Shown here in pieces: positions 43,758 through 55,773 of a stretch of DNA of 64,000 nucleotides (position 1 is the first letter of the stretch; each line of letters opens with the position of its first letter). The translations under genes and the position numbers were made by a program. The DNA comes from Amborella trichopoda (lineage: Eukaryota; Streptophyta; Magnoliopsida; Amborellales; Amborellaceae). Location of the stretch: contig NW_006494789.1 in the NCBI RefSeq assembly GCF_000471905.2, positions 4,549,438-4,613,437 on the forward strand. The letters are read 5' to 3'. Under the pieces are notes generated by a model, which saw only the letters and a program-made list of their open reading frames with translations, was not told where the DNA came from and did not search any database.

Positions 43758-46300
43758 TCATGGAGATTAACGAGCCAGACGATGCCTAAAAAGAGCGGAT
43801 GAACAGGTTCGAGGTAATGATGCAGTCCATCCTTGAAAAGATGGAATGGCTAGAAGCCTCCAGGTCCCCTTCTTCTCACCATGAGTTTGATTCCCCATCT
43901 GGCAAAGACACAGTTCTTAGGAAAACTCCCCCACCGATCTCCTAAGACAGGTTTTCCAGACCGGCATAGACGCCATGGTGGCCCATATCCTCAAGAACAA
44001 TGTCTCGAGCATGCAAGAGGTGCCGCTTTATCAAAATCTGTACCCTTCGTACATCAACCAGGTGTCGTTTCCCCCGAACTATCAAAAAGGGAAGCTCTCC
44101 CTATTCAACGGTACTATGTCTCCACACCAGCATACTGCCCACTTCCAAGCAGCCTGTCGAGAGATGGCAACTGATGGGCAATTCCTCCTCTGTCAGTTCG
44201 TCTCTACGCTCGAAGGGCCAGCCTTGCAGTGGTATGCTCGGCTTCCTCCAAACTCGGTGCACACCTGGTAGGAAATAAAGCAGTTGTTTTACCAATGCTT
44301 CTACGAAGTCCAAAGGAATGTAGAAACCATCGAGCTCCTCACTCTAACTCAAGACCCTGGTGAGCTAGTTGACAAGTTCATCGCCCAATGGAGAGAGCTA
44401 GCAACTTTTCATGCTACTCCCATGACTGAAAAAGAAGCTGTCTAGACCAGTATACGGAACATGCTTCCCTTGATCGCCCTGCATGTCGAGGCCTCCAATC
44501 CACCCTCCATTTCAGAGCTCATCTTTAAAGCAGTTCGTATTGAGGGTCTATCTAAACACCATGGCAGATCTCGTTAGCAACCCTCAGGCTCGAACTCTCG
44601 CTCCAACAATCGGGGCAACCAGTAAAAAGCGGTGATTAGTGTTGTCATCACCATGACTGACACTAACAAAGCCGCTCCTCAAACCCTGGACCTCTCCAAG
44701 GAACAAACACTTCAGGTCGGGGGCAAGCAGCAGTCCTACAACAAGGTCCCACCTCCCAAAAACATAAAGCGAAGTGACTTCTGGACCCATCACCAGAACA
44801 AGGTATACCCCTTCGATAAGGAGTGGACTCTTGCACTGCTCCGACTACTACTTGAGCAAAACATGATCCAGTTACTGGAGGTCAGCACTCCAGAACAAGC
44901 TGGACAGAAGACACACAAGAAGTACTGTGCCTATCACAGGAGAGTAGGCCACCCCATTCAAGACTGCTAAAAGCTCAACAACACTATCGAAGCCCTTATT
45001 AATAAGGGTCAGATAAAGCTTGAAGAGTTAAAGAAAGCGTTCAGGGCAGCTGAGGCTTCTCACATAGTGACAATACAAGAAGATGATGGGCCACCCTCTA
45101 TCCTCCATGAACTATTTTCCATAATGTTCGAAGAGGGACACATCACGTCAAAGCCAACAAGGCAGCCCAAGTTTTTGCCTTCCAGAACTGAAAACCTTTG
45201 GTGCACGTATCACCTGATACGAGGCCATGACATGAGAAAATGCACTGGCTTCCACAAGCTCTTGGCAAAGAAGATGCAGCAATGTCAGGAAGCTCATGGT
45301 AACTCAGAAGGACGCCCTCAAGTCCCTCTTCCACCAGTGCAAGAAGAACTCCCGATGCAAACCCCGGAAAGCACTGAGCTAGACCCTCTGCATGCCCTCT
45401 TCGAGACAATGCTTCAATAGGGACTCGTCACTCCCAAACCCATCAGGTAAACTAAGCACCTTACCCAGGTCATGGAAAACCTCTAGTGCCCATATCATCA
45501 ACTATGGGGCCACGAGCTGAAAAAATGCTTTGGGTTCAAAGCTATAGTCACTCAGAAGGTGCAGAAAGGACACATTATTTATTCCGTTCTCCCAGAGAGC
45601 TTCCAAGCCATCACTCCCATCCAAGAGGAAGCTCCACTACAGGTCCCCTTGGAGCATACACTGAACCCTTCAGAGCCCTCAACTTCTCAACCCTGAGAAG
45701 TCTACCATGGGTGAAGTAGGCTCAAATCCATGAAGCACGAGGCAGTCCACCAAGCCAGGGCTACTCATTAGCCCGACAGGGCTGACCAAACCCTCCTCAA
45801 GGATCCAAAAGGAGATGAGCACCCAGGTCTTCTTGTCGAAGGAATCGTCTCCCTCAGCCACCAGTCGAGGAAGAGTTTCTCAAGCCCCTTCCTCCACTGC
45901 CAACCTTACAAGACTTCATCCCAAGCGCAACTCGTCTTATCCTGTCGCCCAATCAGACGGACGTCCTTGAGTCATCAACAAGTTAAGATTCGTCCAATAT
46001 TGGTGATGATGTTAAGAGCACCCCACAACGGTCACAGCCGAGGCAAGACCTAAAATACCCCCTGCCCACGTTCAATTCCGACGACGACGTAAAAAGCTAC
46101 CCGAGACATTCTAACTCTTCTTATACTCCCTCCTCTCCTATTTCTCCCACAGGTGCAGCTCGACAGTGCCCAGAATTCGACATTCTAAACAGAGAGCTCG
46201 GAGGCACTAGCATTAGCAAGTCGCAGTGAAAGCGCCTAAGAAAGATGCTGACCCAGGCGGCTATGTTCTTGACAGTCGCCGACGCTCTGTCAACCCAAGA
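43758..46300 (+). pseudogene. G3 gag (fossil) with three zinc-knuckle-like modules
   Basis: The gag core is visible at 43975-44450 (LFNGTMSPHQH, LQWYARLPPNS, TIELLTLTQDPGELVDKFI). Knuckle motifs stand near 44928 (YCAYHRRVGHPIQDC), 45199 (LWCTYHLIRGHDMRKC) and 45485 (CPYHQLWGHELKKC). The last two are each preceded by LF..M...G..T.KP, so the module is repeated as in G2. A Ser/Pro linker near 46110-46150 ends at a CCCACAG/GT site. The gene is a fossil with many breaks. Confidence 0.78.
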
Positions 46301-47198
46301 GATAAACTTAAGGGATGAAGTCGACCTAAGGCCAACTTTCATCTCGACAAAAATTTCCCCAGAAGAGAAAGAAAATTATATTTCCCTCCACTGAGCAAAC
46401 AGGGATGTCTTCACCTAGCATTATCATGAGATGCCTGGTCTAGACCCTAAAGTCATTGTACATCATCTCAGTATTGATTCGACCATCAAACCCAAAAAGA
46501 AGAAATCAAGAAGGTTTAGACTCAACCTCGAGATGTAGATCGATGCTGAGGTGAACGAGCTCAGGCAAGCTGGATTCATACGTGAGGTCAAATACCCAAG
46601 ATGGCTGGCAAATGTTGTCTCAGTCAAGAAGAAGAATGGCCAAATCAGGATCTGTATTGACTTTCGCAACTTGAATACCGCCTGCCCCAAGGGCGACTTC
46701 CCCTTGCCGTTCACCGAGATGCTTGTTGATTCCACAGCTCATTGCCAAATATTCTCCTTCATGGATGGCTATTCTGGTTATAATCAAATCAGGATGGCAC
46801 TAGAAGATGAGGAGGCCATTGCGTTCTTGACCCCAAAAGGTGTCTTTTGCTACATTGTGATTCCTTTCGGGTTGAAGAACGTCGATGCTACATACCAGCG
46901 AGCCATGATGACCATCTTCAAGGATATGATCCACAAGGAGGTCGTATGCTATGTGGATGACTTGGTGGTGAAATCTGAAACAAAGGACACTTATGTACCA
47001 GACCTTAAGAAGGTATTTGAGTGGCTGCTGCGTCACCAACTCAAGATGAACCCCTTGAAATGCGCCTTTGGCGTATGCTCAAGAAAGTTCTTAGGGTTCA
47101 TCGTGAGGTACCGTGGGCTCGAGATCGAGCCGGTCAAAATCAAGGCAATTCAAGATATGCCATCGCCTATGCTTCTATGTGAGTTGCAGTCTCTCTAA
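46301..47198 (+). pseudogene. G3 reverse transcriptase domain
   Basis: An N-terminal extension (PTFISTK, HYHEMPGL) leads into an open 215-codon stretch at 46551-47198. It carries WLANVVSVKKKNG, RICIDFRNLN, FSFMDGYSGYNQI, the YVDD box at 46950-46961 and LKMNPLKCAFGV...FLGFIVRYRGLEI. These are the finger, palm and thumb landmarks of gypsy RT. It is the best preserved RT in the window and the best choice for placing the family in a tree. Confidence 0.9.
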
Positions 47199-47780
47199 GG
47201 ACAACTAGGCTACATTAGAAGGTTCATCTCAAACCTTTCAGGGCGATGCAGGCTCTTTTCACACTTGTTGAAGAAGGACACTCCCTTCATATGGAATGAG
47301 GCATGTCAGGCTGCACTTGATGACATCAAGCAATATTTATTGAATCCCCCAATGCTCTCTACACCATTGTTAGGAAGGCCTCTCATCCTATACGTGACCG
47401 CACTTGACGAGTCACTCGAGTCACTTCTAGCACAGAACAATGATGGGGGGAAGGAAACAACGCTCTATTATCTCAGTCGCAGGATGCAAGGAGTCGAGAA
47501 GAATTACCCTCCCATTGAAAAGATCTACCTAGACTTGATCTTTGTGGTACAGAAGCTCCGCCATTCTTGTTCAGTCACGAGGTCAAACTAATCTCAAAGG
47601 CGGACCCGATCAAGTTCCTTATGACCCAGCCATGCCTATCAGGATGCCTGGCTAAGTGGACATTATTGTTGATGGAGTTCGACATCATGTACGTATCATA
47701 GAAGGTAGTCAAAGGACAAGCCCTAACAGACTTTCTCGCGGCTCACCCAATCCCTTCAGAATCTCCCCCGTCAAGTGATC
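47199..47780 (+). pseudogene. G3 RNase H (first, gypsy-type)
   Basis: PFIWNEACQAALDDIKQYL leads into LILYVTALDESLESLLAQ and TLYYLSRRMQGVEKNYPP near 47265-47530, as in G1. These are normal gypsy RNase H landmarks. Confidence 0.8.
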
Positions 47781-47819
47781 TCTTGGATGAAGACATTTTC
47801 TGTGCGGTACTAGCTCGGT

Positions 47820-48235
47820 TGTGGGAGATGTATTTCGAAAGAGCATTCTAGTTTGATAGAGGGGGGGCCGGAGTCGTGTTCATGACTCCCGACGGTGGAA
47901 TGATTCATCGATCCTTCACACTTGTAAAGGCATTTTCTCATAATGAAGCTGAATATCAAGCCCTCATAATCGAATTGGAGATCGCCCAGGAACTAGACTT
48001 GGAACAACTAAACATCTTCGGCGACTCTGAGCTAGTCATCCGACAACTTAAAGGGATTTATAACGTCAGGAAGGATACTCTCAAACCTTATCATGACACG
48101 GCCAAATCTGACATGGCCCAGTTTGATGATTTCTCTCTAAGTCAAATCCCTAGGAGGGTGAACGCTCAAGCCGATGCTCTCTCAAAGCTTGGGGCTACCA
48201 TTCAATTATCTCCATCAGGGCTCACACCTGTCTGG
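47820..48235 (+). pseudogene. G3 second (archaeal-type) RNase H
   Basis: A GAGVVFMTPDG-like strand near 47866-47890 leads into SHNEAEYQALI near 47936, the FGDSELVIRQLKGIYNV motif near 48016 and IPRRVNAQADALSKLGA near 48146. These match the active-site layout of the extra RNase H of Tat elements. The open stretch at 47876-48496 covers most of it. Confidence 0.82.
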
Positions 48236-49636
48236 GTAACAGAATGGAGACATGTCGACTTGAGAACAAAAGTTGATGCAGATGAAGAGAGAGATATCTT
48301 CCCCGAATGTCCGCCTTATCCGTTCGAAGCACTCCTCGCTGCCAAGGATGTCATTAACGCAGGGCAGGAAATGTCCCAAGGAAAAGAATCCAAGGCCGAG
48401 AAGCAAGAGCCTGAATTCTTCGACTCGATGTGTAGAACAAGTGGAAGACTAGAGGGAGCTTATCATAAATTTCATAAAGCATGGAAGGCTGCCTGAGGAT
48501 CAGGTGGAACACAATGGTATACGACGAATGTCTACCAAGTACACCCTTCTTGATGGGGATATTCTTTTTCTTTCATCATTTGACGGGATTCTCCTCAGAT
48601 GTGTTGATACACAAGAAGCATGCAATGTACTTGAAGAAGTGCATTCAGGTATCTGCAGGTTGCATCAGTCCAGCCCTAAGATCTACGAAAGCATACACAG
48701 ACTCGGCTATTATTAGCCTTCAATGGTGGTCGACACCCAAAAATATGCTAAGAGATGCCAGATGTGCAAATGAACTCAAGCCTCATTCATCAACCCTCGG
48801 AGCCTCTCCATCCTACAATAACATGATGCCTTTTTTCTCAGTGGGGTATGGATATCGTAGGACCCATCAATCCTCCTTCTGCTTTGGGTCATGCCTTCAT
48901 TCAAGTAGCAACACATTACTTTTCAAGTGGGCTGAAGCAATCCCCCTCAAGCAAGTTCTAGGGACCACTGTGGCCAACTTCGTGCGCCACCACATCATAT
49001 ACAATTAGGCGTTCCGAATAGAATAATCTCCGATAATGGCCCTCAATTCAGAAGCCATCACTTTGATCACCTAGTCAACTAGTTCAGCTTCAAGTGGAAA
49101 TACTCGACCATGTACTACCCTCGAGCTAATGGTTTAGATGAGGCATTCAACAAAACCCTGTGCAAGGTGCTCCAAAAGTCAATTTCAAAGTCAAGCCCCT
49201 TATTCCCTGAGGTTCTATGGGCCTATCTCACCACCACTCGCAATGCTACAAACTCTACCCCTTATTCCCTGGTCTATGGAGGTGAGGAGGTTTTACCCCT
49301 CAAAGTTTAAATACCTTCACTTCGTGTCGCTATACATCACGGGCTAACCGAATACGAGAGGGTCAAGCTCCGTTACTAAGAGTTGGATGCCCTTGATGAA
49401 AAAATATTAGAGGCTCAGCTGAACCTCGAGCACAATCGGTGGAGAATGAAGAGAGCCTTTGACAAAAAAGTCAAGGTTCGCTCATTCGCTCGTGGAGATC
49501 TAGTCTTTGCAGTCAAGAGACCGATTATCATACATGGTTCGAACCCAAGTGGGAAGGTCCATTCATAATTAACTCGGATGGAGGAGAGGCAATGCCCCCT
49601 ATCAATGGGAGGTACTTAAAGAAGTACTATCCCTAA
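48236..49636 (+). pseudogene. G3 integrase (fossil)
   Basis: The N-terminal segment includes YTLLDGDILF near 48535 and the HSGICRLHQSSPKIYESIHR zinc-binding region near 48640-48700. Core-region landmarks stand at 48850-49310, including MYYPRANGLDEAFNKTLCKV and TTTRNATNSTPYSLVYGG. The C-terminal part ends with NGRYLKKYYP at 49635. The region has many breaks. Confidence 0.78.
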
Positions 49637-50314
49637 CATATCCCCAAAATGCGGCATGTGCGGTAAAAGAAAGAAATGAAGATGAGGAACATCAAGCCAA
49701 CTCAAATGAAGTTCATTTATTTTATTGCATTAGAAAAAGTTACAAGCAACAATCAAAGCCCCATTATTAGGGAAGTTACAAAGCTCTTGCATCCGAGGAA
49801 AGAGTACGGTTACAAGCCAAAAAGAAGAAGCCCAACCATTTTCAAGTCAGCTTCAATCTGACGAGGCATGGCTAGCTTCCAAGGAACTAACCCATGATGG
49901 CTTCCCTTCCTCCAAAACAACATGGACTTCACTGTTGTGCTGGAGGACTTGGCTTCCAACAAACCACAAGGACCAGGCCTTCTCATTTTCCATCACTCTT
50001 AGCCCCTACAAGGCATCGCTGTCCATGTTCATCGCCATGCGCAACTCAATACCGTACATGATCATCGCCGTGTAGGACTCAACATCGCAGGTGACCACTG
50101 TCGTGCGCAGCTCAATGCCACATGTTACTATTACCACAAGCAGGCCAGCGTCGTGCAAGACTATCGCCGCAAGAGGCATATTCTCGAGTGTGGCTATCAT
50201 GTGCGTGACCTAGAGACACGTGAAGGCAGCACTGCATTCGACTTAATGTCGCGCATGCCCTCATGGTGCCCCGGTTCCTACTGTTTCCAATCCCTGGGAG
50301 GCATTAACTCCCAC
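49637..50314 (+). other. G3 3' non-coding region, first part
   Basis: No gene. It includes one unit of the 44-bp repeat expanded in G1 (near 49785) and ATCGCCG-type words at 50005-50250. Confidence 0.5.
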
Positions 50315-51530
50315 GCCTCTTCGAATGACCTTAAATTGCATGGTCCAAACTATATGACCTTAAACTATAGCGGAGGTCTAATTGCATGACCTTAAAACTA
50401 CATGGTCCTAGCCGCATGACTTTAAACTGAATAGCCATGGTCCGAGCTACAAGACCTTAAAACTGTAATGCTAAAACGATAAACAACACGACAAATCGTC
50501 CACGCACATAACTTTAAACATTGAAATGGACGCACCCCTTCGCCAGGTGTATACCATCAACATCCCTAGTGGAGTTAGGAGTATGCAAAAGAAAAAGGGA
50601 GTCACACTTACCCTCTTAATCCCCTTGAAGTCTGCTTCTGCTTGCCACTCCTTGTAGGGCCACCATCTTCATCTAAATCTCTCTGCTTGTGTATAGCTTC
50701 AATTATCTTTATCCCCAAGGAGTCAAATTTCTATCTATGGACCTATTCCCTATGCAGCTTCACCTACATGGGGACCCACACAATGGTCCATCCTGCATGA
50801 CCTTAAATTGCACAGCCGTGGTCCATACTGCATGACCTTAAACTGCACAATCATGGTCCATGCTGCATGACCTTAAACTGCACAGCCATGGTCCATGCTA
50901 CATGACCTTAAACTGCACAGCCATGGTCCATGTTGCATGACCTTAAATTGCACAGCCATGGTCTATGCTGCATGACCTTAAACTGCACATCCATGGTCCG
51001 CTCTACATGACCTTAAACTGTACAGCCGTGGTCCGCGCTGCATGACCTTAAACTTCACAGCCATGATCCATGCTACATGACCTTAAACTATACAGCCGTG
51101 GTCCATAATGCATGACCTTAAACTACACAGTTGTGGTCCGGACTGCATGACTTTAAACTGTATAGCCATGGTTCAAACTATACGACCTTAAACAGTAGCG
51201 GAGGTCTAGTTGCATGACCTTAAATTGCCTAGTCCTAACTGCATGACTTTAAATTATATAGCCACGGTCCAAACCATATGACCATAAACCATAGTCTATG
51301 TTATAATTGCATGACATTAAAAGGCTCAGCATCATGGTCCAAACTATATGACCTTAAACTGTAGCTGAGGTTAAGTTGCACGACCTTAAACTGCCTGGTC
51401 CTAGTTGCATGACTTTAAACTGCATAACCATGGTCTGAGCTATATGACCTTAAACTATAGTGCACGTCCTGGCTGCAGGACGTTAAATTGCTTTGGCCTG
51501 GTCAGGAGGCATGACCTTAAAGATGCCTCC
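50315..51530 (+). repeat. 35-bp tandem array, G3 (longest copy)
   Basis: From 50785 to 51180 about eleven near-regular 35-bp units have the form GGTCCATGCTGCATGACC plus TTAAACTGCACAGCCAT. Diverged units flank them from 50315 and to 51530, interrupted by a spacer at 50485-50780. GGTC and GACC are kept in nearly every unit, and GGTC(C)ATGC pairs with GCATGACC. Confidence 0.88.
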
Positions 51531-51959
51531 ACAGATACGTGCACATCCCCTTTATGTGCATTTTCACGCACGCTTTCCCTAACAGACCCATTTGTGTGTG
51601 CGCACTACCTTCATTGCTTTCCTAGTTAACCCATTCACTCCAGTACCACTATTCATCATTTCCCAGTGAGTCTCACCCATGCTCACAAAATGGCGAACCA
51701 TCTTGCCATCCATACTTGTCATCAGCTGGTGGGTCACCATTTTTCACCTGCAATTCATACACCTTCCATCTTTCATAGGTAGCCTCATGTCATCCCCCTA
51801 ATGTGAATCAAATCACCATCGTACTCACTCCATGGCCTCCCCAAATTGCCATCCATCTCCACTACGGTCCAGCTATATGATGCTAAACTATAGTGCACGT
51901 ATTGGCCGCATGACGATAAAAGGCTTCACACAGGTCTCAAAGGCATGACCCTAAACACC
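51531..51959 (+). other. G3 3' spacer
   Basis: CACACG and TGGTGGGTCACCAT-type words resemble G2 at 24790-25240. No gene is seen. Confidence 0.45.
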
Positions 51960-52230
51960 CCTTCACAAAAAAACGAGCATGGTGTACACTTGGACAAGGG
52001 AACGCCATGAGTAAAAATGACAGATGGGCATGGTCACGAAACCATAAGTAAAATAGTTTCATGAAAACAAAAACCCAGGCACGGTGAAATCCCCAAAGGG
52101 TACCGTGAGCAAAAACGGATCAAGAGGGTGGATATGGCCACAAGGTCATGGGTAAAAGAGCCCGAAAATCAAGGAAAACCATCTTTACAATGCCACTTCC
52201 CATGTTTAAGTGAAAACCCGCAAAGGGCGC
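51960..52230 (+). other. Row of short hairpins followed by GTAAAA words (G3 copy)
   Basis: CATGG...CCATG, ATGGT-CACGAA-ACCAT, CACGGT...ACCGTG and ATGGCC-ACAA-GGTCAT occur in the same order as in G1 and G2. Three of the four are followed by AGTAAAA or GGTAAAA. Confidence 0.6.
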
Positions 52231-53080
52231 TTGGATCAACGAAACAAGTTGACGCAGCACTACAGCCTCAACCAACACACAATTGCCAAACAGTCATAAT
52301 TCTAGCTGGCGAGGTCTACCTAAAATCCTTAACTGCCAACATCCAATAACACCGCAATATGGCTCACCCGGGAGTGAAAGCCTCATAAGATCTCTCATAT
52401 TTCACCTCCAAAAACAACAAGAGTCCTTGAGGGTGAGGACAATGGCCGAAAGATCCCTCCAAAATGCTAAAGATCCATACGAAAGCAAGAAACTGACGAA
52501 GTCAGGGCCTAACCTACCAGAGACTTCGGGGTAATGTCTTGCCATGAGATCGCCTCGCCTAAAACCTTCCTTAGCCGACATGCCCAGATTTTTTAAATAG
52601 GCTGCTAAAAAGCCCCCAACGGCAGGATGGAGCCATAAGGCCGCCTCGCCAAAATTCCCTCTAGCTGACAGGCCCAGACTTTTGCGACAGGTCAGAAGCC
52701 CCTAACTAGACCCCATTAGACAGGACTTACAGAGATACCTTGATCTTCAAAAGAAAACATGGTGTAGCAGCAAACAATGGCAACAAAAGGTCCATAGCAC
52801 TTGGCCTCCAGATAAGCCCGATTCTGACTAATGAGGTCCCTACAAAATCCTCAAGTTGTCAGAATCACAAATAGTTCTTCAAGGGTGAGGACTTATACAG
52901 GATCCCTCAAAAGTCTCTTCTCCCCCTAAAGTCTCCACGAATGGACCCGTACATTGCGTTCAGACGTATGAGCATCCTAGTTACAGCATTGCGTGGTCTC
53001 CTCAGCATTCACGTAGTCCTGTGGCTAGCCAGGGAAAATTTCCAAAATGATTGTACTTCTCGCTTCTCTCAAAGCAAAAC
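52231..53080 (+). other. G3 3' region before the right LTR
   Basis: No gene. One unit of the 45/48-bp G2 repeat stands near 52360-52410. TCCTTGAGGGTGAGGAC-type phrases recur at 52420 and 52880 and match G2 at 26150 and 26440. Confidence 0.45.
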
Positions 53081-53096
53081 ATTCAGGGGGGCAAGC
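53081..53096 (+). other. G3 polypurine tract
   Basis: ATTCAGGGGGGCAAGC directly precedes the TG of the right LTR. It is the clearest plus-strand primer tract of the three gypsy elements. Confidence 0.6.
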
Positions 53097-55768
53097 TGTT
53101 TGAAGACATTTTTCAGCACCTTGGACCCAATAAATAAAGCCTAAAAAACAGTGGAAAGTCTGACAGTCTCATAATAACCTTAAAACTGGCCAAGATCTTC
53201 CTAAGGACTTTCAAAAGTCTCCTGCCAAGTTTCTTCGCATTTCGACATGTCTAAGGTAGTGCAGACTAAGAAATAATTCGGCAGAATCAACCTCTAGCAC
53301 CCATAAATGGACCCTATAACTGGGGCTATATTTTTAGTTTCTCAATTTGTTGGGAAGTCACTGCCATTGGATGCGGCACGGTTGAAACTCCCTAAGGGTC
53401 CAATTTCTTCTTAAACAGATACTCCAGGAAGAAGTTATTGATGAAAGAGTGAAACAAGAGGAGCCGCACGCTATTCCCGTGCGGCCACCCTACAACTCAA
53501 CTCCTTTATAGGGGCAGTCATGACTAGTGACTTTTGACTCTTATATCTTCCTTGTATGAGATCGGATCACGTTCAAACTTGATGGAACGTGTTCATCTTG
53601 TGGAGACAAGCGTTTTGATATGTGTCACTCCTCGCGACGACGCCCGAGCACGAAGAAAAGCTAGAAAGAAGTAGCTGATCCGTGAAGAAAGTGTAGGAAA
53701 ATCAGTAGCATCGTGCCTCGCTCGAGCAGGTAAATCACCCCACTCGTGAGCCTAATCAATGTAAAACCAATTCCATCACGTGCATAAATTCTAGGGCTAT
53801 CTCTAGTCCGAACCCCACACATGATGAACGGTCGATTCAACACACTTACCCGACGAAATGACTGCAAATTTCATCGTCGAAATTCCAGATTCCGGCTAAA
53901 ACTTCAAAGTTGCAAAATCTTCATCCGGGCACTGAATCGAGCTGCGTTTGTTGCCCCGTGATCCCGACGGCTTGCTTAGTGTGTTCCAGTGAAAAAATCA
54001 CGAAAAAACATCAAGGAAAGAGCACACAATCGATCCAAAGTTTCAAGATTCATTCAAATTTCAAGTCACATGATCATGCCCTAAAAACACGATCCATGGC
54101 TCAAAGTTGGTATCAAATCAATCGCCATGTCGTGTCCTAGAAGAAAACAATAATCTTTTGATCAAACCAACATCAAAACAACCCCGGATCATCCATGAAA
54201 AATCATGCATGTTCTAAGGCAACACAGGGACTATCTTAGAATTCCACAACATGTTGGAAGGGGCAAATCTTTCATTTTTCACCCTACTTTCTAATTCCTT
54301 TTAATTCAGTTAAATCTTAATTTCTAGCAATTAAGTTCAACTTTGATCAACCCACCCATGTTTGGGTACAGTTCTATATATACCACGTACCATCATTGTA
54401 TGCAAAGGCTTGAAACCCTTCACCAAAGAGAATTTTTATTGAATAAAATTCCATTTCCTTCTCATTGTTGGGTCATGTTTGGAAAGAGAGTAAGGAGAGA
54501 GAAACTTTTTGACTGGTACCCTAGGCTCAAGGTCAACATTCTCTCTCTTCTTTTCTTTCTTCTTCTTCTTCTTTGCCTTAGCCTCCCTCAAAGGCCATGC
54601 ACGGCAGTGGCAGTGTCAGTGTCGTACATGCCTCTTTCTTTCCTTTTTCTCCTTCCTGTGGTTTCATAGGTCATGCGCAAGCTCTTTTTCCCCTTCTGTT
54701 TGCTCGTCTTTATCTCTCAGCGAGATTTGGAAATGGTGCTGCTTATCACCGTCTGCAGGTGTATCCTCGACGTCTTAGTGAGGAACGCAGGTAGCGAAGC
54801 TTATTGCCGTCCGCGGGGGTTTCACCTTGTCGTGTGAATATTTTAGGCGACGATATCCATCGTCGTCTGTGAAGAGTCGCAACAATACCCATCGCCATCC
54901 GTAAGCTTCTCTTTTGCGCTCGGTGCCCATCGCCACGTGCAGGCTCCTTTCGCGCCTCTGTACACCTATCGTCGTGCGCACGCTTCTTTCGCTTGCTTGG
55001 TGCCCATCACCGCACGTAGGCTCCTTTCGTGCCTCTCTATGTCATCATCGTGCGCAGGCTTCTTTCGCTTGCTCGGTGCCCATCACCTTGCACAGGCTCC
55101 TTTCGTGCCTCTCTGCGCCTATCATCGTGTGCAAGCTTCCCTTGTGTCCCATGCCTATCGTCGTGCGCTCCCTGAGAGGTAATCATCGTGCGACTTATGA
55201 TAAGTTATCATCGTACTCCTGGCCAAAAGCTATCGCTGTCCGCAAAGAATGTGTTGCCTTCTCACGTTGCGATGCTTATTGCCGCCACGGGTTTCTCTCG
55301 TGTTCCACGTCTAGCGTCGTGTGCCTCACGAGGAGCTATCGTCGTGAGCCTCACCAGAAGCCATCACAGCCTGCAAGGGACATGGTGCCTTCTCATGATG
55401 CCAACGGCGGGGCCCATTGCAGTCTAGATTCTTCTCACTCCATTACTCTCTCATATGAACGTACGTTGCCCTAAGACAAGGGTGGGTCCCTTTGGCCCAC
55501 TTGTCTTAAAAATTAACCATGTTAGTGCTATGCAGAAAACAAGGTGATCATAGGTCAGGGGAGGCGATTTCGAACCAGCTAAAGCCGCTAGGGCCCTTTC
55601 TTCGTGATCGAAGAGGGCGCCCACGAAACCCAGCCTGAGTAAGTCCCGAACCCACCTTAAATTCCTCTCTCATCGGTTAGTGATCTCAAGTCCCGAGTTC
55701 GCTAGAAACTCGAGATACATGCCGTCAGATCATCTAGATCCAGAGGAAGAGATCGAGGCACCTAACCA
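53097..55768 (+). repeat. G3 right LTR (copy F)
   Basis: Opens with TGTTTGAAG and ends with CCTAACCA, 2672 bp. GCCGCACG-CTATTCC-CGTGCGGC at 53463-53485 is a perfect 8-bp hairpin. A TATATATA box is at 54375-54382. It is longer than its partner mainly because of the repeat-rich block at 54540-55400. Confidence 0.9.
54921..55150 (+). repeat. 76/77-bp tandem repeat, three copies, in LTR F
   Basis: Units start at 54921, 54998 and 55074 with CGGTGCCCATC(G/A)CC, then GGCTCCTTTCGYGCCTCT and GTGCGCA-GCTTCTTTCGCTTG blocks. The array is not present in the partner LTR E, so the LTRs differ in copy number. Confidence 0.75.
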
Positions 55769-55773
55769 TACAT
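55769..55773. repeat. Target-site duplication of G3, right copy (TACAT)
   Basis: Matches 40147-40151 exactly; L sequence resumes here. Confidence 0.92.

Larger units (their letters stand above)
40152..55768 (+). mobile_element. G3: Tat-like Ty3/gypsy retrotransposon
   Basis: 15.6 kb with LTRs at 40152-42194 and 53097-55768. It shows a primer site, leader, gag with three knuckle motifs, RT, RNase H, archaeal-type RNase H and integrase. A 3.5-kb tandem-repeat 3' region follows. It is the most complete coding layout in the window, but still a fossil with many breaks and no recognised protease. The LTRs differ by roughly 15-20% in their first 300 bp by eye. It inserted into an LTR of L and is therefore younger than L. 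Confidence 0.88.

Noticed and set aside
54914-55474. 186-codon plus-strand frame
   Set aside because: It covers the 77-bp array inside LTR F, has no homologue in LTR E and shows no domain.
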